Positions 29,901 to 40,293 are shown, counted from the first letter of the stretch. The stretch: DNA of 64,000 bases from Streptomyces sp. BA2 (GCF_009769735.1 NZ_WSRO01000002.1:868001-932000); one strand, 5' to 3'. Program-made: numbers and translations. Notes: generated by a model not told the origin, from the letters alone.

Positions 29901-32900
29901 GGCAGCGACTGGAGCGAGTGCGGTGCAGCGCTCGGGGCTGGTTCAACAACTGGCCGCCCTGGGCGAACCGGAACAGCAGCGCCTTCTGCTCGACCTGGTC
30001 CGCAGCAACGTAGCCGCCGTCCTCGGCCACAACCGACCCGAGACGATCGATCCGCAACGGCCGTTCAAGGACCTCGGCTTCGACTCCCTCACGGCCGTCG
30101 AACTCCGCAACCGCCTCACCAACGCCACCGCGCTCCAGCTCCCGTCCACACTGGTCTTCGACCACCCGACGCTCACCGTGCTAGCCGCACACCTGCGAGC
30201 CGAGCTGCTGGACCGGCAGCCGCAGATGCGGGCGCCCAAGGCGGTGTCGGCCGTGGTCGACGACGATCCGATCGTGATCGTCTCGATGGCCTGCCGCTAT
30301 CCCGGAGGGGTGAGGCAGCCCGAAGATCTCTGGAGGCTCGTCGCCGAGGGCGGGGAGACGCTCGGTGACCTGCCCGACAACCGCGGTTGGGACCTCGACG
30401 CACTGTACGACGCGGACCCGGACGCCCCGGGCAAGATGTACACGCGCAAGGGATCGTTCCTGTACGACGCGGGCGAGTTCGACGCGGACTTCTTCCGTAT
30501 GAACCCCCGCGAGGCCCTCGCCACCGACCCCCAGCAGCGGCTCCTCCTCGAAACCGCCTGGGAAGCCTTCGAACACGCCGGTATCGACCCCACCACCCTC
30601 AAGGGCAGCAGCACAGGTGTCTTCGCAGGCGTCATCTCGCAGGACTATCTGATGCGGATGCACGGCGCGCCGGATCATCTGGAGGGCTACTTCGCCACGG
30701 GCGGCTCCGGGAGCATCGCATCGGGCCGGGTGGCGTACACGTTCGGCCTCGAAGGCCCGGCAATCACGGTCGACACGGCTTGCTCCTCTTCCCTGGTCGC
30801 CCTGCACCTGGCGGCCCAGGCGCTGCGCAACGGTGAGTGCGACATGGCTCTGGCCGGTGGCGCCACCATCATGGCCACGCCGGGCACCTTCCAGGTCTTC
30901 TCCCGCCAGCGCGGACTGGCACCCGACGGCCGCTGCAAGCCCTTCGCCGACGCGGCCGACGGCACCGGCTGGGGCGAAGGCGTCGGCCTGGTCCTGCTGG
31001 AACGAATGTCCGATGCCCAGAGCAGCGGGCACCCGATCCTGGCAGTCCTGCGCGGCTCGGCCGTGAATCAGGACGGCGCGTCCAACGGCCTCACCGCACC
31101 CAACGGCCCCTCCCAGCGACGCGTCATCGAACAGGCCCTCGCCAATGCTCAGTTGACCGCCGACCAGATCGACGCCGTAGAAGCACACGGCACCGGCACC
31201 ACCCTCGGCGACCCCATCGAGGCACAAGCCCTCCTCGCCACCTACGGCCAGGCCCACACCACCGAAACACCCCTCTGGCTCGGCTCCATCAAATCCAACA
31301 TCGGCCACACCCAAGCCGCCGCCGGCGTCGCAGGCGTCATCAAGATGATCGAAGCCATGCGGAACGGAACGCTGCCGCCCACCCTGCACGTCGACCGGCC
31401 CACCACCCACGTCGACTGGGAGTCCGGCCACATCGCGCTCCTGACGGAGCCCCAGCCGTGGCCCGAGACCAGCCGACCTCGCCGTGCCGCCGTCTCCTCC
31501 TTCGGTATGAGCGGCACGAACGCCCATCTCATTCTGGAATCCGCGTCTCCCACCTCCGTGCAGGCCGCGGAAGAGCCCGATGCGGAACCGCAGGAGCGGT
31601 CCCGGCCGGTGCCGGTGGTCCTCTCCGCACGGACGCCAAGCGCCCTCGCCGAGGCCGCCGGGCAGCTGGCCGCGTTCGTGGATGCCCACCCGGACGTAGA
31701 GGCGGGCCCCCTCGCCACCCACCTGTGGCACGGACGGGCCAAACTCGAGCATCGTGCCGGGATCGTCACCGACGACCGCGCGGAGCTGCAGGCCGCCTTC
31801 ACCGCACTGGTTGACGGCAACGGCCATCCCGCACTAGTCGTCGGCCTGGGCGAAACGGCACCGGGCAGGACCGCGTTCGTCTTCCCGGGGCAGGGCTCGC
31901 AGTGGGCCGGTATGGGACACCGGCTGGCGGCCGAAGAGCCGCTGTTCGCCGCGCATCTGGCGGCCTGCCAGGACGAGCTGGCCCGCTGGTGCGACTGGGA
32001 CCTGCTCGACGTCCTCGCCTCCGACGACGAGGATGCCCTGGCGCGGGTCGATGTCGTCCAGCCTGCCCTGTTCGCGGTGATGACCGGCATCGCCCGCCTG
32101 CTGGAGCACTACGGCGTCAGCCCGGACGCGGTCATCGGCCACTCCCAGGGCGAGATCGCCGCCGCCCACATCGCCGGGGCGCTGACCCTGGCGGACGCCA
32201 TCGCGGTAGTCACCCTGCGCTCCCAGGCACTCACACAGCTCGCCGGTACGGGCACCATGGCGTCCTTCCCACTACCGGCGGAGGAGCTGACGGACCTGCC
32301 CGAGGGCGTCCACCTGGCCGCCGTCAACGGACCCGCCACCACCGTCCTGGCCGGCGAGACCACCGCCCTGACCGAACTCGTCGAGACCTACCAGCAACGC
32401 GGCGTCCGAGCCCGGCTCATCCCCGTCGACTACGCGTCGCACACCCCGGCCGTCGAAGCCCTGCGCGAAACGATCCTGACCGACCTCACCCACCGCGCCC
32501 ACATCCAGCCGGTTGCGCCGACCATTCCCTTCTACTCCACCCACACCGGCGCCCCGCTGTCCGACGACCAGCTCCTGGACGCCACCTACTGGGTCGACAA
32601 CCTCCGCCACCCCGTCCACTTCCACCAGACAGCTCTCAAACTCCTCGACGACGGCCACCACACCCTCATCGAAACCAGCCCCCACCCAGTCCTGGCCGCC
32701 GCCCTCGCCGACACCCTCACCACACACCCCGCCAACCCACACCACTACCCCACCCTCACCCGCCACCACGACACCACCGCCCAACTCCTCACCACCCTCA
32801 CCACCCTCCACACCCACTACCACGACATCGACCTCACACCCCAACTCCCCCAGCAACAGACCACCCACATCGACCTGCCCACCTACCCCTTCCAACACCA

Positions 32901-35622
32901 GCCCTACTGGCTCCAGATACCCGCCCATCTGACAGACGCCACCGACCTGGGACTCACCGCAACTGATCATCCTTTCGTCACCACAGCCACCCAGCTCGCA
33001 GACACGAATCACATCGTCCTGTCCGGCCGCATCGGGCTGAAGACCCACCCCTGGCTCGCCGACCACGCCGTGTCCGGAACCGTCCTGCTGCCTGGTACGG
33101 CCCTGGTCGACCTGGCACTCCACGCCGGAGACCACACCGGCGCCACCCACCTGGACGAACTCACCCTCCACACACCCCTCACCCTGAACGACACCACCAA
33201 CCGCGACCTCCAAGTCACAACGGTCCCCCAGGCAAGCGGCTGGCAGGTCACCATCCACTCCCGCCCCCACACCCACGAGCCGGACGACACCGACTCCGAA
33301 TGGACCTGCCACGCCACCGGCACCCTCACCAAAACCCAGGAACCCGCCGAACCCCTCACTCAGTGGCCACCCTCCAACGCCACCCCGGTCGAGATCTCGA
33401 ACCTGTACGAGCAACTGGCTGAAGCCGGCTACGAGTACGGGCCCACCTTCCAGGGCGTCACCTCGGTCTGGTCCCAGCCCGACGGCACCCTCCACGCCGA
33501 GATCAACCTGCCCGAAGAGGCCGACCCGAGCGGACACACCGTCCACCCGGCCCTCCTCGACGCAACCCTCCACCCCCTCGCCACCCAGACCACATCAACC
33601 GGCGAGACCCGGCTGCCCTTCGCCTGGACCGGCGTCACCGTCCACGCCACCGACGCCACCCACCTACGCGTCACCCTCACCACCACAGGCAACGACATCA
33701 CCATCCAAGCCTGGGACCCCACCGGCGCACCCGTCGCCACCATCAACACCCTCACCACCCGCCCCATCGACCCCACCACACTCCACAAGAACACCGACAC
33801 GGGAACCCGCAACAGCCTCTTCCACCTCACCTGGAAGCCGGCCGAAGCCGGCACAGGGGAAGTCGACCTCGACCAGGTCGACCTCTACACCCCGGACGAG
33901 GACGTGGACGGCGACAACCCGGCAGCCGCGCACGCAGCCACCGAGGCGCTTCTCACGCATCTGCAGTCCTGGCTGGCCACCAACGAGACCACCGAGCGCC
34001 ATCTGGTGATCCTCACCCGGCACGCGGTTGCCACCAGCCCAGCCGAAGACATCCACCTGTCCCACGCACCCCTATGGGGCCTTGTCCGCACAGCCCAGAA
34101 CGAAAACCCCGGCCGCATCCACCTCATCGACACCGACAACCCGGCCGCCGACACCTCATACCTGACCAACGCTTTGGCCACCAGCGAACCCCAACTCGCC
34201 CACCGCAACAACCAACTCCTCACACCCCGCCTCACCCGCACCACCACAACAGCCGACCCCACCGTGCAACCACTCAACCCCAACGGCACGGTACTCATCA
34301 CCGGCGGCACCGGAGGACTCGCCACCCTCACCGCCCACCACCTCATCACCACCCACGCCACCAAACACCTACTCCTGGCCTCCCGCACCGCACCCCAACA
34401 CACTGACCTGCAACACGAGTTGGAGGCCCTCGGGGCTGACGTCACCCTGGCGGCCTGCGACATCACCGACCCCCAAGCCGTCGAAGAACTCATCGCCTCC
34501 ATCCCCCAGGAACACCCACTCACCGCCATCATCCACACCGCCGGCACCCTCGACGACACCACCCTCACCAGCCTCACCCCCGACCGCCTCCACCCCATCC
34601 TCGCCCCGAAAATCGACGCAGCCTGGAACCTCCACCACGCCACCCGACACCTCGACCTCACCGCCTTCATCCTCTACTCCTCCGCCGCCGGCACCCTGGG
34701 CAACCCCGGCCAAGCCAACTACGCCGCCGCCAACACCTACCTCGACGCCCTCGCCCACCACCGCCACCACCACGGCCAACCCGCCACCAGCCTCGCCTGG
34801 GGCTACTGGAAACACACCACCAACCTCACCCACCACCTCACAGGCACACAACTCCACAAAGTCACCCACGGCACCCGACCACTGGAAACCAACCACGCCC
34901 TCCACCTCTTCGACACCGCACTCACCACCACCCAACCCCACCACCTCTGCCTCCCCCTCAACCCCAACGCACTCCGCACCACCGAAACAATCCCCGCACT
35001 CCTACACGACCTCGCACCGCACCCCACCCGACGCACCGCCGCCACACCCCCCGGCACCAGCCACGGCTCCGCACTCGCCGAACGGCTGGCCGCACTCACC
35101 GAGCCGGCCGACAAACAACGCCTGATCCTCGATCTCGTCCGCACACACATCGCCGCCGTCCTCGGCCACAGCCAGCCCAACAACGTAGACCCACAACGCC
35201 CCTTCAAAGACCTCGGCTTCGACTCCCTCACCGCCATCGAACTCCGCAACCGACTCACCAACGCCACCACACTGCGCCTACCCGCCACCCTCATCTTCGA
35301 CCACCCCACCCCGGACGCCCTGACCAGTCGGATCCTTCAGGAACTGGTGCCGGCGTCCGGTAGTGCCTCGCTGCGGGTGATCGAGGAACTGGACACGCTG
35401 GAGACGGAGTTGACGCGGCTGACGCCCGATGACGAGGACCGGGCGAGGATCACGCTGCGACTGCAGACGCTGCTGTCGAACTGGAACGACGCACGGCCGG
35501 TGGCGGCCGTGGATGTGGGAGACCAGATCCAGGAGTCGTCGACGGAGGAGATCTTCGACTTCATCGACCGGCAGCTGGGCCGGGCCGACAGTGCCGACGC
35601 CGCCCCGTCCGCCGGTCACTGA
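17972..35622 (+). CDS. Three-module cis-AT type I polyketide synthase (DH-ER-KR, DH-ER-KR, DH-KR), apparent frameshift
   Basis: ATG at 17972 follows AGAGGAG at ~9 nt and starts an N-terminal docking coiled coil ([15 protein letters not shown]). The frame holds to about 20550, then continues in the next frame to 35622; restoring one C at 20550-20554 gives 5883 residues. Module 1: KS (Cys207), malonyl AT 567-858 (GHSIG, HAFH), DH 920-1220, ER 1370-1703, KR 1708-1930, ACP 1970-2056. Module 2: KS 2074-2500, methylmalonyl AT 2604-2890 (GHSQG, YASH), DH 2967-3250, ER 3390-3727, KR 3728-3953, ACP 4000-4077. Module 3: KS 4098-4523, methylmalonyl AT 4630-4913, DH 4993-5277, KR 5437-5673, ACP 5717-5787, C-terminal docking helix 5792-5883. 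KRs are B-type (LDD); DH and KR catalytic motifs are intact. Predicted additions: CH2-CH2, CH2-CHMe, CH=CMe. There is no thioesterase, so another protein must finish or release the chain. If the deletion is real, the protein is cut soon after the first AT. Confidence 0.9.
19217..20554 (+). repeat. Copy 2 of near-identical malonyl-AT segment
   Basis: Partner of 13761-15099, in the first module of the next PKS protein. It ends at the shortened C-tract. Confidence 0.85.
20550..20554 (+). other. Apparent -1 frameshift in a homopolymer C-tract (C5 versus C6 in the paralogous copy)
   Basis: The PKS frame opened at 17972 runs past this point into a non-PKS Pro/Thr/Ser-rich tail and stops at 20866. 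The correct downstream sequence (post-AT linker, then DH) continues in the +1-shifted frame. The paralogous segment has six C at 15094-15099 and encodes [11 protein letters not shown] in one frame; here there are five. Both a sequencing error in a GC-rich homopolymer and a true inactivating deletion fit. Programmed frameshifting is unlikely, because the parallel copy needs no shift. Confidence 0.9.
25519..27489 (+). repeat. Copy 2 of the ~1.97-kb perfect direct repeat (linker-AT-DH)
   Basis: Partner of 8820-10790, lying in module 2 of the following PKS protein and covering the same AT-DH segment. Confidence 0.88.
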
Positions 35623-35638
35623 ACCGGCTCCTGGCACA

Positions 35639-35686
35639 ACGACGAACCGCCCCGGTGCCATCATCGGCACCGGGGCGGTTCGTCGT
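35639..35686. terminator. Strong bidirectional terminator hairpin
   Basis: A perfect 21-bp inverted repeat (35639-35659 with 35666-35686) encloses a 6-nt loop, ATCATC. It lies between the end of the + strand PKS gene (35622) and the end of the - strand monooxygenase gene (35719). There is no clear T-tract, as is common for actinomycete terminators. Confidence 0.9.
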
Positions 35687-35718
35687 CGGCGGGGCGGTTC
35701 AGTGACCGGCGGGGTGAC

Positions 35719-37149
35719 TTACCGCGCCCTCGTACTCCGCAGTACCGCCGCTTCCTCCGCGTTCAGCGGCGGTGCGTTCAGCGGTGGCCGTGCGGGGCCC
35801 TGTCGCAGGGCCGTGAGGAACTCGGGGGTCTCCAGGTGGGCGAGCGGTGCGGTCAGGGTGGTGACGGCCGTGAGGGCGTCACACACGCGCTGGTTCACGA
35901 GCGACGCGCTGGTCACGAGGTCGGCGAAGCCCTGGCGTTGGGCGGCCTGGGTGGTCAGGCGCGGGTCGCTGACGTCGGCCCGGTTGTCGGGGTAGCACAG
36001 GTCCTGGGAGGCGGAGAGCAGCCATGGTGCGTCGGCGGCGGCCGCGACGGCCTGCTGGGCGGTCCGGGCCAGGCCCGGTTTGAGGCCGCCGGCGCGGCGG
36101 AGGCAGGTCTCCAGGGCGTGGGCGGAGCGGGCCGCGACGCTCATGCCGTGACCGTGGATGGGGTTGAGGGATACGACGCAGTCGCCGAGTGCGACGAGTC
36201 CCTCGGGGTGCCGGGGCAGGCGGTCGAGGTGCAGTCGGCGGTTGAGGGTGCTGCGGGTGGTGCGGACGGGCGTGAGAGGTTCGGCGGCGTCGATCAGGTC
36301 GGCGATCAGGGGGTGGCGCAGGACGCGTGCGAACTCGGCGAACTGGTACTCGTCGGCGGTCGGTTCGCCGCCTCGTGTGCCGGAGAGCGTGATGATCCAC
36401 CGGCCTTCCTCGATGGGCAGGAGTAGGCCGTTGCGCCCTGGGCGGCCGGTGCGGTGGTCGGCGTAGACGCTGACGACGGGGAAGGACCGGGGGGCGCCTG
36501 CGGGAGCGTGGAAGACGCGCGTGGCGTAGGTGAGTCCGGTGTCGACGCTCTCCTCGGTGATGGGTGGCTGGCCCAGTTTGGTCAGCCAGTGCTTGAGGCG
36601 TGAGCCTCGGCCGGTGGCGTCGACGACGAGGTCGGCGGGGAGGTCTCGGGTGGTGCCGTCCTGGGTGCGGATGCGGGCACCGGTGACGCGTTCGCGGTCG
36701 CCCAGCAGGTCCTGTGCCTCCGTGCCCTGGAGGACTTCGATACTCGGGTCGCTCAGTACGGCGTTCCGCACCGTCCGGTCGAGCAAGGGGCGGCTGCAGG
36801 TGAGGGCGTAGTGGGAGGACGGGAAGCGGTGCTGCCATCCGTAGGCGCTGTAAAGGACCATGTCCTGTTTGACGCCGACGCGGTGGGCTCCTGCGGCACG
36901 CAGGCTGTCGAGTGTGCCGGGCAGCAGGGCTTCGATGGCCTCGGCGCCGCCGGACCAGAGGATGTGTGCGTGGTGGCTCTGGGGGACGCCCTTGCGGGGT
37001 TCCGGTCGGTCCGGGTAGGTGTCGCGTTCGATCACGGTCACTTTGTCGACATGGTTGCGCAGGGCGCGGGCGGCCAGAAGGCCGGCGAGGCCGCCACCGA
37101 GCACAACGCCGTGCACTGTCTCCCGCTCACGTGGTGTTGCTTCGACCAT
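35719..37149 (-). CDS. FAD-dependent epoxidase/monooxygenase, MonCI/Lsd18-like
   Basis: 476 residues, ATG at 37149 with AAAGGG about 10 nt upstream. Residues ~12-45 form the FAD Rossmann fold (GVVLGGGLAGLLAARAL, acidic end VIERD). PRKGVPQSHHAHILWSGG (~52-70) is typical of the flavin epoxidases of polyether pathways such as MonCI and Lsd18. The second FAD motif GDCVVSLNPIHGHGMS lies at ~340-357. I see no transmembrane segments. Family members epoxidise alkenes of PKS products or do related oxidations; the trisubstituted alkenes predicted from the upstream modules are plausible substrates, though this is inference. It is transcribed toward the PKS and stops at a shared bidirectional hairpin. 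A triplet 11-bp repeat with a -10-like sequence lies 59 nt before its start, suggesting SARP control. A hydroxylase of the same superfamily is the main alternative. Confidence 0.85.
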   Translation of the reverse strand: MVEATPRERETVHGVVLGGGLAGLLAARALRNHVDKVTVIERDTYPDRPEPRKGVPQSHHAHILWSGGAEAIEALLPGTLDSLRAAGAHRVGVKQDMVLYSAYGWQHRFPSSHYALTCSRPLLDRTVRNAVLSDPSIEVLQGTEAQDLLGDRERVTGARIRTQDGTTRDLPADLVVDATGRGSRLKHWLTKLGQPPITEESVDTGLTYATRVFHAPAGAPRSFPVVSVYADHRTGRPGRNGLLLPIEEGRWIITLSGTRGGEPTADEYQFAEFARVLRHPLIADLIDAAEPLTPVRTTRSTLNRRLHLDRLPRHPEGLVALGDCVVSLNPIHGHGMSVAARSAHALETCLRRAGGLKPGLARTAQQAVAAAADAPWLLSASQDLCYPDNRADVSDPRLTTQAAQRQGFADLVTSASLVNQRVCDALTAVTTLTAPLAHLETPEFLTALRQGPARPPLNAPPLNAEEAAVLRSTRAR

Positions 37150-37207
37150 CCCCGATCCGCCCTTTCTCGTGGTCCGGTTCCGGGCGGTCGACGTATGCCG
37201 CCCGGCT

Positions 37208-37250
37208 CACCTTGCGGGGTGCGGCTTAGAGGCGACTTGCTGGTTTCTAA
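37208..37250 (-). promoter_or_regulatory. Candidate SARP box and promoter of the FAD epoxidase gene
   Basis: On the - strand three heptamers recur every 11 bp: TTAGAAA (37250-37244), CAAGTCG (37239-37233), TAAGCCG (37228-37222). Seven bp further is CAAGGT (37214-37209), with the A and T of a -10 hexamer. This is the layout described for SARP-activated promoters, where repeats replace the -35 box. It closely resembles the boxes at 37592, 40974 and 59868. Confidence 0.6.
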
Positions 37251-37334
37251 AGCCTTTCGCGGCTTCGTGAGGGACGGTCGAAGGCCTTACGCTACGGGCC
37301 TGTTCCGCAGGTCCGAGTCCGGAAGGATGCCTTC

Positions 37335-37568
37335 ATGCGGGATTCGTCCATGCAGGTCGGAGTCGATGTGAACCGGTGTGTGGCGTCGGGCATGTGTGCG
37401 CTGCTCGCGCCCGGGGTCTTCGACCAGGAGGAGCGCACGGGCCAGGTGGTGCTGCTGGAGGAGCATCCGCCGACGGAGGACTGGGAGGCGGTGGAAGAGG
37501 CCGAGCGCTCGTGTCCGGGGCAGGTCATCCGCTTCCGTGAGGCGGCCGCGCGGGGCGAGAGCCGGTAG
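37335..37568 (+). CDS. Ferredoxin, [3Fe-4S] type, P450 redox partner
   Basis: 77 residues. ATG at 37335 is preceded by GGAAGGA 7 nt upstream; an in-frame ATG five codons later is an alternative start. Cluster ligands are visible in NRCVASGMCALLAPGVF and in the late RSCPGQVI: Cys-x5-Cys plus Cys-Pro, with no fourth Cys in the first motif, as in small 3Fe-4S ferredoxins that pass electrons to bacterial P450s. The protein is acidic, as usual for the family. It is the first + strand gene after the divergent epoxidase and precedes the P450 at 37892, its likely partner. No dedicated ferredoxin reductase is in the window, so a housekeeping one would be needed. Confidence 0.93.
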   Translation: MRDSSMQVGVDVNRCVASGMCALLAPGVFDQEERTGQVVLLEEHPPTEDWEAVEEAERSCPGQVIRFREAAARGESR

Positions 37569-37591
37569 GCGGGTGCGGCCTGCTGCCGCGT

Positions 37592-37633
37592 TAAGGGGAT
37601 CCAAGGGCGGCTTAAGCGGGCTGCCCGAGGCTG
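37592..37633 (+). promoter_or_regulatory. Candidate SARP box before the P450 gene (in a 323-bp intergenic region)
   Basis: The gap 37569-37891 has no convincing gene. Near its start are TAAGGGG (37592-37598), CAAGGGC (37602-37608) and TAAGCGG (37613-37619), spaced 10 and 11 bp. GAGGCT follows 7 bp later at 37627. The box plus downstream AGGCTGGG matches the arrangement before the FkbH-like gene at 40974-41018. A transcript from here would have a leader of about 250 nt; I see nothing else in that leader. Confidence 0.55.
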
Positions 37634-37891
37634 GGCGAAAAGGCGTGGACCGGTGTGGTTGGCGCCGCCGTCGCACAGCGGTGTCCCGCACGCGGCGTGG
37701 GCGTACCACCGTGCGCCGGCGCACGTGCACCGCGCGGGCGCGGCGGGGTAGGGCGGGGCGCTGCGCTCCGTGTTTTCCCCGTCATCGTCGTGCGGCGCGG
37801 CCCGGCGTGCCCTGGCGTTGTGTCACCTGCCGGTTCCGCCCGCCGCGCCGGATTCGCCGGTCGTGGGAGCAGCCCGAGAAGGGAACGCGAG

Positions 37892-39094
37892 ATGACGGAC
37901 ACGCTGTCCACGCCGCCGCGGCGGTTGCCGACCGAGCGCACGCGTCCGCTCGATCCACCCGAGGAGTTGGGCCGGCTGCGTGAGGAGGAGCCGGTGAGTC
38001 CGCTGCTGTATCCGGACGGGCACGTGGGCTGGCTGGTGACCAGCCACGCCGCGGCCCGGAAGGTACTCAGCGATCAACGGTTCAGCGCTCGCGGCGACTT
38101 GAAGAAGGTGCCGTTCGAGCTGCCGTCGGGGGGCCGGCCGTGGGAGACGGTGCCGCCCGGCTTCTTCATGCACATGGACCCGCCGGACCACACGAAGTAC
38201 CGGCGTCTGCTCACCGGGCAGTTCACCGTGCGGCAGATGAAGGCGCTGGAGCCGCGTATCGCGCAGGTCACGGAGGAGCATCTGGACGCGATGGAGCGCC
38301 AGGGGCCGCCGACGGATCTGGTGCCGTCGTTCGCGCTGCCGGTCCCGTCGCTGGTCATCTGCGAGCTGCTGGGCGTTCCGTACAGCGAGCGTCCGCGGTT
38401 CCAGGACCATTCGACGACGGTGATGCGGATCGGGTCGTCCCACGAGGAGGTGGCGGCGGCCTTCGCGGCGATCTACGGGTTGATCCACGAGCTGGTGCAG
38501 CTCAAGCACAAGGAGCCGGCGGACGATCTGCTGAGCGGTCTGATCGCCACCGGCGAGCTGAACGACGCGGAGCTGACCGGGGTCGGGATGCTGCTGCTGA
38601 TGGCGGGGCACGAGACGACGGCGAGCATGCTGGCGCTGGGCACATACGCGCTGCTGCGCCATCCCGATGAGCTGGCGCGGCTGCGGGAGGAACCGGAGCT
38701 GTTCGGCAACGCCGTCGAGGAGCTGATGCGGTATCTGACGATCGCGCAGTTCGGGGTGCCGCGTACGGCGCTGGAGGACGTCGAGCTGGAGGGCAAGCTG
38801 ATCAAGGCCGGTGACGGGGTGACGGTGTCGCTCGCGGCGGTCAATCGTGATCCCGGGCGGTTCGAGGATCCGGACCGGCTGGACGTGGGGCGTTCCACCT
38901 CCGGGCACATGGCGTTCAGTTTTGGCATCCACCAGTGCATCGGGCAGCAGCTGGCGCGGGTGGAGATGCGGATCGCGTATTCGGCGCTGTTCCGGAGGTT
39001 CCCGGGGCTCCGGTTGGCGGTGGACGCGGACGAGGTGCCGCTGCGTTCGCAGGCGACGATGTACGCCGCGCAGCGGCTTCCGGTGACGTGGTGA
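37892..39094 (+). CDS. Cytochrome P450 monooxygenase
   Basis: 400 residues. ATG at 37892 has GAGAAGGGA about 7 nt upstream and gives a normal N-terminus (MTDTLSTPPRRLPTERTRPL); the frame is open further upstream but that extension is Arg-rich and non-homologous. Hallmarks: an I-helix oxygen-binding motif AGHETTAS (~residues 240-247), the K-helix ExxR in VEELMR, and the heme loop FSFGIHQCIG with thiolate ligand Cys349. Length and motifs fit soluble bacterial class I P450s (CYP105/107-like) that hydroxylate or epoxidise polyketides. The ferredoxin gene just upstream is its probable electron donor. It is followed after 91 bp by the KAS III-like gene, probably in one transcript. Substrate and regiochemistry cannot be read from the sequence. 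Confidence 0.95.
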   Translation: MTDTLSTPPRRLPTERTRPLDPPEELGRLREEEPVSPLLYPDGHVGWLVTSHAAARKVLSDQRFSARGDLKKVPFELPSGGRPWETVPPGFFMHMDPPDHTKYRRLLTGQFTVRQMKALEPRIAQVTEEHLDAMERQGPPTDLVPSFALPVPSLVICELLGVPYSERPRFQDHSTTVMRIGSSHEEVAAAFAAIYGLIHELVQLKHKEPADDLLSGLIATGELNDAELTGVGMLLLMAGHETTASMLALGTYALLRHPDELARLREEPELFGNAVEELMRYLTIAQFGVPRTALEDVELEGKLIKAGDGVTVSLAAVNRDPGRFEDPDRLDVGRSTSGHMAFSFGIHQCIGQQLARVEMRIAYSALFRRFPGLRLAVDADEVPLRSQATMYAAQRLPVTW

Positions 39095-39185
39095 GGCGGG
39101 CTGCGGGTGCCGGGCGCCTGGTGGGTCCGGTGCGTTCGGTGTGCCGACCCGTGGTGGTCGTCGGGTGGCGGGGAGGTGCGGCGCG

Positions 39186-40223
39186 GTGCTGGTTCTGAAC
39201 GGGCCTTCGGTGCTGCGGATGGCGGCGGTGGGTACGGCGGTGCCGGGCCCGCGGATCGACAACGCGACGCTGGGGCGCAGGATGGGTCTGGGTCCGGCGT
39301 GGGAGCAGTGGGCCGAGGCCTTTATCGGTACGAGGTTCCGGCATCTCGCGGTGGATCTGGAGTCGGGTGAGCCGCGGTTCTCGCTGGCGGATCTGGGCGA
39401 GACGGCGGGTCGGCGGGCGCTGGCCGCGGCGGGTCTGGAGCCCTCGGACGTCGATGTGATGGTGATGGGCACTGCCATGCCCGACATGCTGATGCCGACG
39501 ACGGTGAACGTGATTGCCGACCGGCTGGGCATCGATCAGGTGCCCACGTACCAGTTGCAGTCGGGGTGTTCGGGTGCGGTGCAGGCTCTGTCGCTGGCAG
39601 CGTCGCTGCTGCTGTCCGGGGGGCATCGCACGGCTCTGGTGCTGGGCGGTGACGTCTCCGCGAAGCTGGTGGACCCGGACATGGACGCGGCGGCTCTGCC
39701 GCCGTCGCAGTTGGTGAACCTGGTGCTGTTCGGGGACGGGGCGGGTGCGCTGGTGCTCACCACGGAGCCGTCGCCGGGCCCGGCGTTGCGGGCGGTGTTC
39801 ACGCGGCTGGTGGGCCTGGGGCGGGAGCCGGGGCAGACTCTGGACTGGTACGGCGCGAGCCGGCGCTTTGATGGTCCTCCGGTGAGCGAGGACTACAAGG
39901 CGATCGAGGAGGCCGTTCCCCTGCTGGCCGCCGAGTCGGCCGAGGAATTGCTGGACGGGCTGGAGTGGAAGCCCGGTGATCTGTCGTATGTGCTGCCGCC
40001 GCAGCTGTCGGGGCGGATGACGGCGCGGATCCGGGAGCGGATGGGGTTGCCGGAGGCGCGGGAGGTGTCCTGCGTGGAGGAGACCGGCAACAACGGCAAC
40101 GCGCTGGTGTTCTTCCAGCTGGAGCGGCTGCTGTCGCGGCTGGCGCCGGGGGACCGGGCTCTCGGGGTCGCGATCGAGTCCAGCAAGTGGATCAAGTCGG
40201 GGTTCGCTCTGGAGGCGGACTGA
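39186..40223 (+). CDS. 3-oxoacyl-ACP synthase III-like (KAS III/FabH fold) enzyme with altered active site
   Basis: 345 residues. GTG at 39186 is preceded by GGAGGT 8 nt away; an upstream in-frame ATG at 39141 lacks a good ribosome site. The thiolase fold is clear: nucleophile Cys128 in LQSGCSGAVQAL and the conserved Asn region ETGNNGNAL near residue 295. The His of the usual HQAN motif is replaced: the aligned segment reads LPPQLSGRM, with Pro272 where FabH has its catalytic His. This argues against ordinary decarboxylative condensation and for acyl transfer, as in CerJ-type O-acyltransferases, or another non-standard role. KAS III homologues also join glyceryl-ACP to polyketides in tetronate pathways, relevant because an FkbH-like gene follows. 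It lies downstream of the P450 and ends before a strong terminator. Function beyond the fold is inference. Confidence 0.88.
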   Translation: MLVLNGPSVLRMAAVGTAVPGPRIDNATLGRRMGLGPAWEQWAEAFIGTRFRHLAVDLESGEPRFSLADLGETAGRRALAAAGLEPSDVDVMVMGTAMPDMLMPTTVNVIADRLGIDQVPTYQLQSGCSGAVQALSLAASLLLSGGHRTALVLGGDVSAKLVDPDMDAAALPPSQLVNLVLFGDGAGALVLTTEPSPGPALRAVFTRLVGLGREPGQTLDWYGASRRFDGPPVSEDYKAIEEAVPLLAAESAEELLDGLEWKPGDLSYVLPPQLSGRMTARIRERMGLPEAREVSCVEETGNNGNALVFFQLERLLSRLAPGDRALGVAIESSKWIKSGFALEAD

Positions 40224-40254
40224 CGGTTCGGTTCTGCTGTTCCGTTGCGTGTGT

Positions 40255-40293
40255 GTCGGCGCCGCGGCCCTGTTGAGGGGCCGCGGCGCCGAC
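40255..40293 (+). terminator. Terminator hairpin after the P450/KAS III genes
   Basis: A perfect 16-bp stem pairs GTCGGCGCCGCGGCCC (40255-40270) with 40278-40293 around a 7-nt loop. It begins 31 bp after the KAS III-like stop and separates that operon from the MarR-type regulator gene. Confidence 0.9.

Noticed and set aside
37655..37891. N-terminal extension of the P450 frame upstream of 37892
   Set aside because: The extension is Arg/Gly-rich without P450 similarity; the ribosome site supports 37892.
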